Positions 19,911-29,139 of a stretch of 43,977 bases of DNA are shown here, piece by piece. Where the stretch lies: positions 86,029 through 130,005 of the forward strand of contig RQSC01000018.1 in assembly GCA_013416795.1 (NCBI GenBank). The letters are read 5' to 3'. How positions within the stretch are numbered: the stretch's first letter is position 1; each line of letters starts with the position of its first letter. This DNA is from Prasinococcaceae sp. CCMP 1430. Taxonomy: Eukaryota > Prasinodermophyta > Palmophyllophyceae > Prasinococcales > Prasinococcaceae. A program made the position numbers and the translations under genes. Below the pieces are notes generated by a model. The model saw nothing but the letters and a program-made list of their open reading frames with translations, was not told where the DNA came from and did not search any database.

Positions 19911-22298
19911 TCACTGGAACGTAGAGTCGTCGTCGCCAGCGTCGGCCGCCCCGCGCGAGCCGTCGCACTTGGGCGCGGGTAGCTCGAAGCACGCGATCTG
20001 CGTGGAGCCACCGCGACTGGCACGCACGCGCGCGAGCGACAGCGTGCCCTCCGAGACGAAGCTCGCGCATTCGCCGCTGTTGTCTTCCCAGTGGCACTCA
20101 GAGCACCAGCCGCGCCACTCGAGCGGCCGGAAAGTGCCGTCGCACATCGCCTCGGGCAGCTGCGAGCCCCTCCCATCGGAATCCACCCCCCGCCCGCCGC
20201 GCAGCGCGTCGAGCAAGCGCTGCGCGTCCTCCATGCGTAGCGACAGCGAGGCGGCCGCCGCACAGCTGCCGCCTCCGCCTCCCCCGTCCGCACACCCGGC
20301 GTCAAAGAAGTCCACCGACTCGCGCGCGACGCCCTCGGCGACCTCCGGCGCGTACACGACGTCGATGCCGAACTCGGTCTTCGCCCGCTCAATGAGGGCG
20401 ACGTTGTTGAAGAGCTGGTCCGGCGGACACGACATCGGCAGGAAGTTGTCCTTCTCGGACCCCGGCACCATGCAGCCGGTGGAGAAGATGTTGTCGTGGC
20501 CAGCGTTGGACCTGTCACACGCGCACCAGAAATGCCGCGGCAGCACGAGCGTTCCGAGGCCAGCCGAGTGCGCGGCGGCGAGGCCCGCGAGCACGCCAAG
20601 ACGCTGCTCGTCGACCAGCCGCAAGTGCGCCTTCAGGCGCGCGTCGGCCGCGGGTGTCGCCTTCCGCAGGTGCTCCGGAAAGTTTCCAGGGAACTTGGCA
20701 TCCCACGCCTCGCGCGCGCCCGCCTTGGCCAGTTCAGCCTCCGAGCCGGCATCGACCGGCATGGGCAGCGACCGCAGCAGGAGCACCCTGCCGTTGCCCG
20801 TGCGGCAATCCCCGCCGCTCGCCCGGCCGACCCCCGTCCCCACGCTCAGCCTCCCACCCTCCATTTCTTCCCCGCGCCAGACGCCCATGTGCCTCATGCG
20901 GTGCGTCTTGCCGGCCATTGTGTTTCCGAGCGCGCCGAAGACGTGCGTGAAGTGGGCGGCGAGCGGCACGCGGCCGACCGCCTGCATGCTGTGCTTGATT
21001 GCCCATGCGTGGCCGTTGGCGACCAGAGGCGGCGGCAGGATGCCCATGTCCACGTCGAGCGCGCCCACGGAGTTGCGCTCGCCAAGCGCGCACAGCCGCG
21101 AGGGGGCGCCCGCGCGAGCCAGGTCCGGCGCGCTCTGTCCGCTCCGCCACGCGGCGCGCGCACGAGCAGCATCGCCGAAGGACTCCGCGTAGCACTCCGC
21201 CGCGAGTGCACCTCGAGCAGCCAAGTGGTTGTAGACCTGCTGATCGGTCTTGAGGTCCTTCACACGCACGCCGTTCACCTCCTCGAGGTCGCCGCGCATG
21301 GCTGAGAGCATCCTTTCGCCGAGCGACAGCGCACGAGGCGTGTTGCGCCAGACGACCACGCCCGTGTTAAGCTGCCCGTGCCGCGAGTATGACGACCCCT
21401 CCGCGGCCTCCACGAGCACGCTCAGGTTGTCGCTCGACACGGAGACGTCCGCCGCGGCAATGTCGGCGCACGCCGCGCCCTCGTCGAATGCGAACGACCC
21501 CGCTGCGCTGCCGGCGTCGGTGGGATCGATCCGCCGCTCGACCGCAGCGCCGTCCGGCGCGGCCTCGCCCCGCAGCAGGCACGGCGTCGGGTCGCGCAGC
21601 CAGAGTGCGTCGGCGTCGCTGACCACCGCGACGTCAACCAGTCCATTCTGGAGGGCGAGGAGCGCGTAGCGGAATTTGATGACACCGAGCTGCTTCCAGC
21701 CGCCCGTCGAGTGGCCCGTGCCCTTGAGGTCCGCGCTGTCGGTGAGCTCCGGGGTGGGGAATGCTGGCACGCCTCGCGCTCGCAAGGCGCGCAGCGTGGT
21801 CTCATCGAGCGCCCCTACCGCGTGTGGCACGCCGGCGGCCTCGGCGTGCCAGAGCCACGTGCGCCCCAACGGCAGCGCCTTGGCGTCGAAGAAGGTCAGC
21901 ACAACCGCGCGCGAGCCGTGCGAGCCATGGCGCACGGCCTCGCCGAACGCATCCTCGGCGCTCTTTCCGTCGTGCACCGACTCGGGCATGCGCTCCGCGG
22001 CGGCGGTGCGCTCCTGCTGCTGCTGGTGGTGGTGGTGGTGGTCATTTGCATCAGCTGCCCCGATCGTGGCTTTGCGCGCTCCACTGTCAAGCGCGGAAGC
22101 CAGCCTCGCTGCCATCGCCTCGCTGACGCTGTCTCCGCCCTGGACGCTCGCGCCTTCGCCGCGCACTGTCCAGCGGGCGCGTCTGCCCCCCGACACGCCG
22201 GCAAAAACGCGCAGCCGCGGACCGGCGACCACCGCCAGCGCGAGCACGGACGCGGCGAACGTCACCATGAGCAGCGCGGCCGCGTTCGGCCGCCGCAT
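19911..22298 (-). CDS. GT77-like (nucleotide-diphospho-sugar transferase) Golgi protein
   Basis: Putative glycosyltransferase of the pfam03407 / GT77 type, the family of plant arabinosyl- and xylosyltransferases such as RRA and XEG113. Single exon, 795 aa from ATG 22298. A type II signal anchor lies at about residues 8-27, followed by a stem with a His5-Gln4 run near residue 87. The catalytic part includes VVLTFFDAKALPLG, GVIKFRYALLALQNGLVDVAVVSDADALWLRDP, and HGQLNTGVVVWRNTPRA...KTDQQVYNHL. The DxD at about 228-230 (SDADALW) is the likely nucleotide-sugar/metal site. The C-terminal 300 residues contain many Cys (CACDRSN..., WCSECHWEDNSGEC) and resemble the long C-terminal part of XEG113-like proteins. 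Expected role is cell-surface or scale glycan synthesis in the Golgi; donor and acceptor are unknown. Confidence 0.8.
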   Translation of the reverse strand: MRRPNAAALLMVTFAASVLALAVVAGPRLRVFAGVSGGRRARWTVRGEGASVQGGDSVSEAMAARLASALDSGARKATIGAADANDHHHHHQQQQERTAAAERMPESVHDGKSAEDAFGEAVRHGSHGSRAVVLTFFDAKALPLGRTWLWHAEAAGVPHAVGALDETTLRALRARGVPAFPTPELTDSADLKGTGHSTGGWKQLGVIKFRYALLALQNGLVDVAVVSDADALWLRDPTPCLLRGEAAPDGAAVERRIDPTDAGSAAGSFAFDEGAACADIAAADVSVSSDNLSVLVEAAEGSSYSRHGQLNTGVVVWRNTPRALSLGERMLSAMRGDLEEVNGVRVKDLKTDQQVYNHLAARGALAAECYAESFGDAARARAAWRSGQSAPDLARAGAPSRLCALGERNSVGALDVDMGILPPPLVANGHAWAIKHSMQAVGRVPLAAHFTHVFGALGNTMAGKTHRMRHMGVWRGEEMEGGRLSVGTGVGRASGGDCRTGNGRVLLLRSLPMPVDAGSEAELAKAGAREAWDAKFPGNFPEHLRKATPAADARLKAHLRLVDEQRLGVLAGLAAAHSAGLGTLVLPRHFWCACDRSNAGHDNIFSTGCMVPGSEKDNFLPMSCPPDQLFNNVALIERAKTEFGIDVVYAPEVAEGVARESVDFFDAGCADGGGGGGSCAAAASLSLRMEDAQRLLDALRGGRGVDSDGRGSQLPEAMCDGTFRPLEWRGWCSECHWEDNSGECASFVSEGTLSLARVRASRGGSTQIACFELPAPKCDGSRGAADAGDDDSTFQ

Positions 22299-23207
22299 GG
22301 CCGCGTGGCCGCCGCTCGCCTCGCCCCTCCCCAACACGATCGTCGTCCCCGCCCACCCAACCCCCCTCGCAGCCACCGCAGCCACCGCAGTGCCTCGTTG
22401 CGCGCCCGCCGCGCGGCCTGCATGATTTGACGCGCGTCCGCGTCCCCCTTCCCCCCTCCCCCCCTTCCCGCCCCGGTCGCCCTCCAGCCCGTGCCGCTCC
22501 TCCCACCACCACCACCACCAGACACACACACACACACACACTCGCGCCACCCCCCGCCGCTTCCCCGTCCCCGGGGAACGCGTCGCTGCGCGCGTCCTGC
22601 TACAGAACCGCACAAAGGGTTGGCCCCAAACCAAGATCTGGAAGAGCGCTACTTTGGGTTAATTCGAGGGTTTGTGTCCGGCTGCCCTTTTTCACACTGG
22701 GAATGCTCGCGACCCGGGTTCGCACGATTTGACCCGCTCTTGGGGTTCTCAAGACCGGGCGTTTCCATCGGTCCGACCGGCATCATCCCGGTGTATGACC
22801 CGGGTCGAGGGTGTCAGACCGAGCGGCTTCGTACATCTGAACCCTCCATTCAACTTTCGTATCACATGTAATTCATAAATGACCTTACCTCAAACACAAC
22901 CCAAAATCGTCCCCCCTCTGCTCGGCTCGCCCCGGGCTCGGGTCAGATCTCCGCTCTGCGGGTTGCGCGCGGATCGCGACGCAATCGGGCGCCCCGGGGC
23001 GCTTTCGCGGCGAGCGCGCGCGCTCGTCCGCGGGTCGGGGTGGCGAAACGAGTCCGCGGAACGACGGTTCCGTCCGCGAAATGGGCGGAGGATGTGGCCG
23101 TCGAAGGAGATGTCACCAGGCCCCTGCAGGACTGGCTCACGCGCGCGCCGCCCACCGCCCAAGCCCCCGACACACACACCGCCCGCGCGCGCGCGCACGC
23201 ACTCTTC
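22299..23207. other. intergenic region with a lower-GC block
   Basis: About 22,600-22,920 differs from its surroundings. It is less GC-rich, lacks CG runs, and contains words such as GGGTTAATTCGAGGG and CACATGTAATTCATAAATG. It has no convincing frame or RNA fold that I can see. Upstream, 22500-22545 is a CCACCACCA/CACACACA microsatellite. The promoter of the GT77-like gene is expected just above 22298. Confidence 0.45.
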
Positions 23208-23294
23208 ATGGTGGCCGCCATCGCGTGCCCTGCTGTTCGCGGTGTGCGCGGTGTGGCGCGCCCCGTCGCGCCCCTCACCCCCTGCTGCAGGTCC

Positions 23295-23408
23295 ACTCTT
23301 TCGCCCCACCCCACCGCCGCGCGCGCGCGCGCGCGCGCGCGCGCGCGCGCGCGCGCGCGAACGCGAACTCTTTCGCCCCACCCCACCGCCGCGCGCGCGC
23401 GCGCGAAC
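23295..23408. repeat. direct repeat with embedded (CG)n
   Basis: ACTCTTTCGCCCCACCCCACC followed by a (CG)n tract and AACGCGA occurs twice, starting at 23295 and 23367 (offset 72 bp). The first (CG)n is about 40 bases, the second about 20. Such alternating CG tracts can form Z-DNA. The repeat probably lies in an intron or 5' region of the small gene ending at 23838. Confidence 0.85.
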
Positions 23409-23526
23409 GCGATCCGGTGCCGGTCGCGCCCCATTCGGGTCCAACCCCATCAGGGTTCGCCTTTGTCCGTCCGCATGATGCGATTCGACCTGGGCGTCCC
23501 GCCCCGCCTCCGGCGGGCCCGTTGAG

Positions 23527-23838
23527 GTTGGCGGGCGCGATTCCGGACCACACGTTTTCGCGGCGCCCGCGCGCGCCGAGCTGCCCTCGTTCCTGTTCGA
23601 CACGTTCTACGATCCCATCTTCGGCGGGCTCGCCCTCTGGCAGTACGCGGTCCTCCTCGCCATCCCCGTGATCACCATCGAACTCTACCTCAACGGCAAG
23701 TACGACAGCGAGGCCAACGACGAGGTCATGCAGGCGGCCGCGCGCATGGAGGCGAAGAAGAGGCGTGAGGCTGCCGCGGGCGTCGGCAACGGCATCGACG
23801 ACGACGACGACGACGATATCGACATGACAACGTACTGA
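23527..23838 (+). CDS. terminal exon of small thylakoid-type single-pass membrane protein
   Basis: From an AG at 23525-23526 the frame reads VGGRDSGPHVFAAPARA-ELPSFLFDTFYDP, then one hydrophobic helix (GGLALWQYAVLLAIPVITIELYL), NGKYDSEANDEVMQ, a Lys/Arg/Ala helix, and D/I-rich IDDDDDDDID before TGA. APARA-E resembles a thylakoid lumen (AxA) cleavage site and the aromatic DTFYDP patch is typical of a photosystem-associated subunit, but I cannot name the protein. No ATG lies in frame upstream in this exon. An ATG at 23208 (MVAAIACPAVRGVRGVARPV) has the look of a plastid transit peptide and could be exon 1, though I could not find a donor in matching phase. Low codon repetition and Asp codon bias suggest a real gene. 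Confidence 0.6.
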   Translation, partial: VGGRDSGPHVFAAPARAELPSFLFDTFYDPIFGGLALWQYAVLLAIPVITIELYLNGKYDSEANDEVMQAAARMEAKKRREAAAGVGNGIDDDDDDDIDMTTY

Positions 23839-24332
23839 GCGCTCGCTGCACCCGCCGGCGCCGCGGTGCGCGCGTGAGAGTGGAGTGTGCGAGAGTGCAA
23901 CAGACGCTCACAGTATTGTAATCGTGTGATGCGGACGCGCCGCGAGGCTGCGTCGCTTTTTGGCCTTCACGCAGGCCCATGCAGTGCGCCGCCCCTCGCC
24001 GCGTGTGCTGAGGGGAGTCATGGCGTGGCCAATGCGGCGTGGTTGGTACTATCTAGCTCGTTGCTTTGCATACAGTACCAGTCGTACTGTACTGTACGGC
24101 ATGCCTGGCGTCCTTGATGTCTTTCGATTGTTGCAGGGTTTGGTCCTTGTGGCTGCGGAAGGGCGAATGGTACAGCGTATGAGGCATGTTGCTGCTGAGC
24201 GATGGGCGTATCTGCGCCCCAATTCGAGTCCGAGTGGGCGTGGGGTGGCGCTTCCTCGGGTCGTCGGCCGGCGAATGAGGGGAAGCCAAGCACTCCGCGC
24301 CCGCGCGGCTTGCCCGGTATGGCCGCGAGTCG
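23839..24332. other. convergent intergenic region
   Basis: Lies between two converging genes and so holds both 3' UTRs. It is AT-richer than average and includes the TACAGTAC/GTACTGTA inverted repeat at 24071-24097. I see no gene. Confidence 0.5.
24071..24097. repeat. TACAGTAC...GTACTGTACTGTAC element, copy 1
   Basis: An 8-bp inverted repeat with a 5-nt loop (24071-24078 / 24084-24091), whose right arm extends to the 14-base word GTACTGTACTGTAC (24084-24097). The same 14-mer recurs at 26430-26443. It lies about 240 bp past the stop of the minus-strand carrier gene and past the stop of the plus-strand small gene. Confidence 0.6.
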
Positions 24333-26003
24333 CTAGAAGAGCGTTGAGGTGGGGCCCAGCAGCGCGCGCAGCCCTGCGTGAGCAACTGCCGCGGCGCCTG
24401 CCACGACGGTGCCCCATCTGCACGCCGCAACGAGAGTGAGGCCGACGCGCCAGGCGCCCACCTTTTGCGCATAGACGGCAGCGGGGTCAATGGGCGCGCG
24501 CGGGACGGCGGGTCGCACGTGACGGGAACCAACAAGGCCACCCCCGCGAAGAGAATCCGCTGCACCAGCGCGCTGGTCGGCGTCGCCTGCCGGCGCGCGG
24601 CGCTCGGCCTCGCTCAGGCTGCGCCCGTCTCCATCAGTTCGGCGCTTCTTCGATGTGATGGTGCGCGGCTCGCTGGCGCCGTGCTCGGCCAGCAGCGACG
24701 CGTCCTCTCCCAGCAGCGGCACGCCTCCGCTCGCGTCATTGGCGCACGCTGAGGAGCCACAATTTGCCGCCAGACTTGGCGAAACCAGGAACGCTCTGGG
24801 CAAGCAGGGTGGGTTGTCCATGGTCGTCGCGGGGAATCGGCGCTTGAATGCAAAGTAGAGCACGACGCCAGCGGTGCATGCAGAGTACCCTAGCACACCC
24901 TGTGAAGAGAGAGGAGCACGGAAGGCGAACACAGATATGAGCACTGTCACGCTCGATTTGAGCACGCCGAGGATCTGCAGCGTGAGCGGTGATGTGTAAA
25001 AGTTCACCAGATTGTTCGAGAAGTTCACTGCGTAGGCCAAGCAGCCGTTCAGGGCGAAGAGGATCAGGAAGGAGCCATGCGAGGCCGCCGCCTTCGCAGC
25101 CAGCGACGCGGAAAATCCTGGCTCCAGCACGAGCGCCACGGGCAGCAACAGCGCGACGCACACTGGAGCGGCGTGCGCGAGAAGGCTCGCCGGGTCTAGC
25201 CGCTCCTCCGATTTGGCCATCAGCATTGCCGCCATCACACCCTTGAGCGCGCGCAGCAGCACTGCCACTGACGCTGCGATGAACCCAGTCACATTGAAGC
25301 TGCTCTCGAAGCTCGACGCCGCCACCACGCCCATCGCGATGGGCAAGAGCGCAGCGTACGTCCACACGCTTTCGACACGGCCCTGCAGACAAAACGCCAC
25401 CGCGGCGGTCACGGCAGGCGTGGCAGAGGCCACCACCTCAAGGTAACTGAGGGCAAGAGTCTCGAACGCGAGGTTGTTCGCAGCGATGGAGGCGGCAATG
25501 AGCGCCGCAAGCAGCACCACCTTCCACGCGTGAGCTTCGCTCGCGAGCGGCATGCGGCGGTATCCTGCTGCCGCGCATTGGCGTTGCGCGGAGTGTGCCA
25601 TGATGGCACGCCTTTTGCCGCCTTCTTCGACGTCGGGGGGCGATGTCTTCGCGCGCGCGCTGTCACCATCATCATGCCCGCCGCGGTGGCTCGCCGAGAT
25701 GGACGCCGCTATTGACAGCGCCGCGCCAAACACGTCGAAGACCACCACTGACGCCCAGCTGCACATCAGGAAGTGGAAGGCGCTCACGGAGAGCGGGTAA
25801 CGCAGCCCGGGGAGGATGAGCTTGTTCGTGGTGAGCAGCGCCAGCAGCGAGACGGTCCACAGTGCGCAAGCCCCAAGCTTCCGCGCGGCATCGAATGCCC
25901 AGCCCGCCGTCGTCTCGGGGTCCGCAGCAGCGGTCGGCAGCTGAGGAGTAGCAGACAGTAGGCGCTGTTGCGGCGGCGGGCGCGGCCGCGGAGATTCACC
26001 CAT
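24333..26003 (-). CDS. triose-phosphate/nucleotide-sugar transporter family (TPT/DMT) carrier
   Basis: Membrane carrier of the drug/metabolite superfamily, TPT branch. Single exon, 556 aa from ATG 26003. About ten hydrophobic segments run from WTVSLLALLTTNKLIL to LGYSACTAGVVLYFAFKRRF. TNKLIL near helix 1, AANNLAFETLALSYLEVVASATPAVTA, RALKGVMAAMLM and FSNNLVNFYTSPLTLQILGVLKSSVTV are typical TPT-family positions. A roughly 70-residue polar loop (HRGGHDDGDSARAKTSPPDVEEGGKRR) interrupts the N-terminal half. A roughly 170-residue C-terminal extension is unusual: Ser/Asp/Arg-rich with KKRRTDGDGR, then a last hydrophobic stretch. There is no clear transit peptide, so Golgi or ER nucleotide-sugar transport is more likely than plastid envelope. 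Substrate is unknown. Confidence 0.85.
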   Translation of the reverse strand: MGESPRPRPPPQQRLLSATPQLPTAAADPETTAGWAFDAARKLGACALWTVSLLALLTTNKLILPGLRYPLSVSAFHFLMCSWASVVVFDVFGAALSIAASISASHRGGHDDGDSARAKTSPPDVEEGGKRRAIMAHSAQRQCAAAGYRRMPLASEAHAWKVVLLAALIAASIAANNLAFETLALSYLEVVASATPAVTAAVAFCLQGRVESVWTYAALLPIAMGVVAASSFESSFNVTGFIAASVAVLLRALKGVMAAMLMAKSEERLDPASLLAHAAPVCVALLLPVALVLEPGFSASLAAKAAASHGSFLILFALNGCLAYAVNFSNNLVNFYTSPLTLQILGVLKSSVTVLISVFAFRAPLSSQGVLGYSACTAGVVLYFAFKRRFPATTMDNPPCLPRAFLVSPSLAANCGSSACANDASGGVPLLGEDASLLAEHGASEPRTITSKKRRTDGDGRSLSEAERRAPAGDADQRAGAADSLRGGGLVGSRHVRPAVPRAPIDPAAVYAQKVGAWRVGLTLVAACRWGTVVAGAAAVAHAGLRALLGPTSTLF

Positions 26004-26473
26004 TGCTGCACGGTGGGGTGGCGGGTGGGTGAGTGGGTGGGTGGCGGTGGCGCAAGGGGCGCTCCCGCCGTGTGCACCCGTGCAGGGTACGTGATGGCCG
26101 GCGATGTCGCGCTCGCGCGGCCCGACCGAGCGCGAAAAGAAACACGCGAACAGGACGTGCGCGCGCAGGGACGGCGCGCCTTGCGCTTCGAGAGGGGGCG
26201 GGGGAGGACGCACGAGAGGAGGGCCGCGGCCCGCCTAGAGCCGAGGGGGGCGGGGCGGAGTGCGAAAGGTGCCTTGGGCGTGGGGGCGCACGTGGAAGGG
26301 GGCGAGGGGTGTGTCACGGGAAGGGCAAGGGAGGCGAGCGCGCGCGGTGTGACGCCGGCCGCGCGGCGCGGCATCGCGCCCGCCCGCATGCGAAAAGGCC
26401 CAACCGAAAACGAACGAATGTGTACAGTAGTACTGTACTGTACTACCAAAAAAAAGAGCGGAGGTGGCGCTCA
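26004..26473. other. intergenic, 3' region of the deiminase gene and promoter of the carrier
   Basis: Mostly GC-rich with a GGGTGGGTGGG run at 26020-26045. It contains the second GTACTGTACTGTAC element at 26422-26443, 31-52 bases past the deiminase stop, next to an A8 run. No gene is seen. Confidence 0.5.
26422..26443. repeat. TACAGTA-type element, copy 2
   Basis: GTACAGTA-G-TACTGTAC (26422-26438) is a perfect odd palindrome and runs on as GTACTGTACTGTAC (26430-26443), the same 14-mer as at 24084-24097 and in the same orientation. It sits in the presumed 3' UTR of the minus-strand deiminase-oxygenase gene. Confidence 0.6.
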
Positions 26474-29022
26474 TCAGTGTCTGCCGTACACTCCCGCCTG
26501 CGCGCCCTCGCCGTACTCGATGTCGAAGCCGCCCGCGCCAGCGTCGAGCGCGGCGCGCAGTTGTGACGCCGGCACATCCAGCGCGAGCGTGTACGGGGTG
26601 CCGCCGTCACCGAAGTCCAGCGCGAGTACCGCCTCGGGGCTGCGCGGACGGGCCGCGTACGGCGCAGAGGGCCGCTGGTCAGCAGCATGCCACCGCCTTG
26701 CACGTGCATGCGCAGGCACGCGCGAGCACGCGCGCGGACGCGCAGTGCCCGCGTCCGCGGGTCAACGCACCTGTAGTCCGCTCCGCCAACCTCCAGTTTC
26801 TCCACCTGTGCGTCCTTGGCCTCGGCAAAGCCAACCCGCACGCCCGCGCTCCCCCCTGCCGCGTGTCGCTCCTTGGGCAGAGGCACGGTGCCATGCGGCA
26901 CATGGTTGAGCCACACGTTGGCCAAGAACGTCACGCGCCGTTGGCCCTGCTGTGGCGCGCCCTCCTGACCAATGAGCAGATCGCTGGTGGCGCCGTGCAG
27001 TAAGCGGCCGTCGAAGGACAGGTGGCGAAGCTCCTGCGGGTAGCACAGCGAGGCGCGGCGGACCGCGCCCTGGATTGCACCCCCCGCGGCCTCGGGTGAC
27101 GCGCGGTCGACGACAACGGTCGGCCCGCCGTGCGATGTGAGATAGGTGACCGTGCCGAGGTGAGGGCACACGCACACGCCGCCTTCGCTCTCGAGCGTGT
27201 AGTCGCGGTCAAAATGGAACTGAATGTCGTCGCCTGCATCGAGGTCCTGCGCCAATGCACACGTGTCAGCAGCGGTGGGCGCCTCTCATGCGAGGCGCAA
27301 CGGTGGATATGCGCGCGCACTTCTGACGCCCTTCCGAGCACGTACCTGCACCCACCACTCCACCCCCGAACGATCCCGGTCGAATGTGGCTGCCGCCGTG
27401 TGCAGCTCGAAAATGTCGAGCGCGAGGCGCTCCAGATCGCACGCGGGCGCGTCGTCGGCGCCTACCCAGAAGGTCATACCCTGCGACAGGTACTCGCCGC
27501 CCTCCTCGTCGACGGCACTCGCGACTGCGCCGCCGGCGGCACCGCGCCCACCGAGATCGAGCGCGAAGGACGCGAGCTGCGCGGCGATGGCGGCCTTCGC
27601 AGCCGCGGCTTTTTCACCTTGTGACCCACTGCGGATCGCCGTCGCGTAGTCCATTGACCCTCCCACACCCGCTGTGCGCCCGTCGGCGTCGAGCACCAGC
27701 TCGAAGCCCTCGCTCTCGCTCTCGTCCTCGCAGCTGTCGTCTTCGTCCCCGCTGCCGCCACTGTCGCTCTCGCCAGCACTCTCGTTGTGATCCCCGGCAC
27801 CGCCCGCACCCGCCTCGCCCTCGTCGGCGGCCGGCTGCTGGCACGTGATGCAATGCACGTTGCCACCTCCCACGGCGATGGCCCTCCCCAAGGAAATAGG
27901 CACGACTTGCCTGCCCGGGAAAAGCTCCCCGAGCTTCGCCAGTGCGGCTTTGTCGCTGTCAGGCTGGCCGAACTGTGGGACGAGCACACCGCCCTCTCCG
28001 CGGTCCGGGTTCGAGCCACGTGCGAGGTAGAAGTTCACGTAGCTCGCGCAGAGGTCGTCGCCCGCGTGGCGTGCTGCCGCCTCGCTCGTGTTTTCGATCG
28101 CCCCCGCTTCGTCCTCGCTCAGCGTGAGCCTGCGTGGCAAGTGCAGCAGGTGCACCTCGAGCCTCCTCCCCCGTGCGTCGGTCGCCTCTTCGAGCGCCCC
28201 CCTGGCGCTCCTCACGCTGGCGTAGTCGGTGTCCGCCTCGTCGTCGGTCCACGCGAGCACGACTTTGCCAGGCGCCACAAATGCGGCGATGTTGTCGACA
28301 TGGCCATCAGTGTCCCAGTCGGACTTGAGGCCCGATGGAAGCCAGATGGCCTTCTCCACGCCGAGGTGCTCGCGCAACGCGTGCTCCAGCTGCACCCTCG
28401 TGCGTGGCTGTCCCTTGGTCGGAAGGTCGATGTTGCGGTTAGGGTTGAGTAGGCAACTCTCCGTGACGAGCGCGGTGCCCTCGCCGTCCACGTGCACGCT
28501 GCCACCCTCGAGCACGAGCTGCGGCCGCCGAACGAGCGCGCTCGGAACGCCGCCGAGCTCTGCCACAAGCCCGCCGACCGCGTCATCGAGAGCATGCGAC
28601 GAGTAGCACTTCTCGCCCCACGCGTTGAAGCGCCAGCACACGGCCCCGCGCGATGCCGCGAGGCTGCGCTTGCGTTTGGCTCCGGCGGCGGCCTGGAGCC
28701 GAAGTGGGCGAGCGAGGCGCGCGGGGCCAGCGTTAGCGTCAGGCCCGCCGCGACTACGCATGGCGCGCGCGCGGGCTGCGCGTGCGAACACACCTCAGTG
28801 CGTCGCACGACGAAGGTCGGTGCAGTGTCGCGGAACCAGGCGTCGTCCTGCGGCACCACGCGCACGCGCACGTTGTCCGGGGCGCCCGCGGCTGCCAGCG
28901 TGGCGCGCGCGTCCTCGGCCGCCGCCTCGTCCGGAGCACACACGCACACCTCGTCCTCGAAGCGCGCGGCGGCCGCGGCGACCTGCGCGAACGCCGCGAG
29001 GCATCACATAGCCCTCGGCCAT
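26474..29022 (-). CDS. agmatine deiminase fused to a 2OG-Fe(II) oxygenase-like domain
   Basis: The N-terminal part is agmatine deiminase, which converts agmatine to N-carbamoylputrescine for polyamine synthesis. Seen: DDAWFRDTAPTF, FNAWG, LEGGSVHVDGEG, DTDGHVDN, SWTDDE-like AWTDDEADTDY, and the catalytic Cys in GGGNVHCITCQQP. With no stop or intron, the same exon continues through an acidic Ser-rich linker into a second domain. It has GVEWWVQ, HFDRDY (HxD), GTVTYLTSHGGPTVV, LLHGA (distal His) and RRVTFLANVWLNH (Arg), the pattern of a 2-oxoglutarate/Fe(II) dioxygenase fold. Exons: to 28794, 28692-27346, 27246-26771, 26639-26474; all junctions are in phase with GT/AG introns of 101, 99 and 131 bp. 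The extreme 5' end is anomalous: MAEGYVMP (ATG 29022) fits the family start, but the next coding text (AFAQVAAAAARFEDEV) is in another frame and about 25 expected residues are missing. Confidence 0.85.
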
Positions 29023-29139
29023 CCCAGCGCAACCGCGCAGCCGCCGCGCCGCCGGCCGCGCGCACAGTGGCGCGGCCGCCACCGCCGTGGCGGCGACAGT
29101 GGCAAATGGTAGGACAGTTGGGAGCGCAACGAGGATTCA

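Noticed and set aside
22700-22725. GGGTTCGCACGA as a tRNA B-box
   Set aside because: No A-box, acceptor pairing or T-stem could be built around it.
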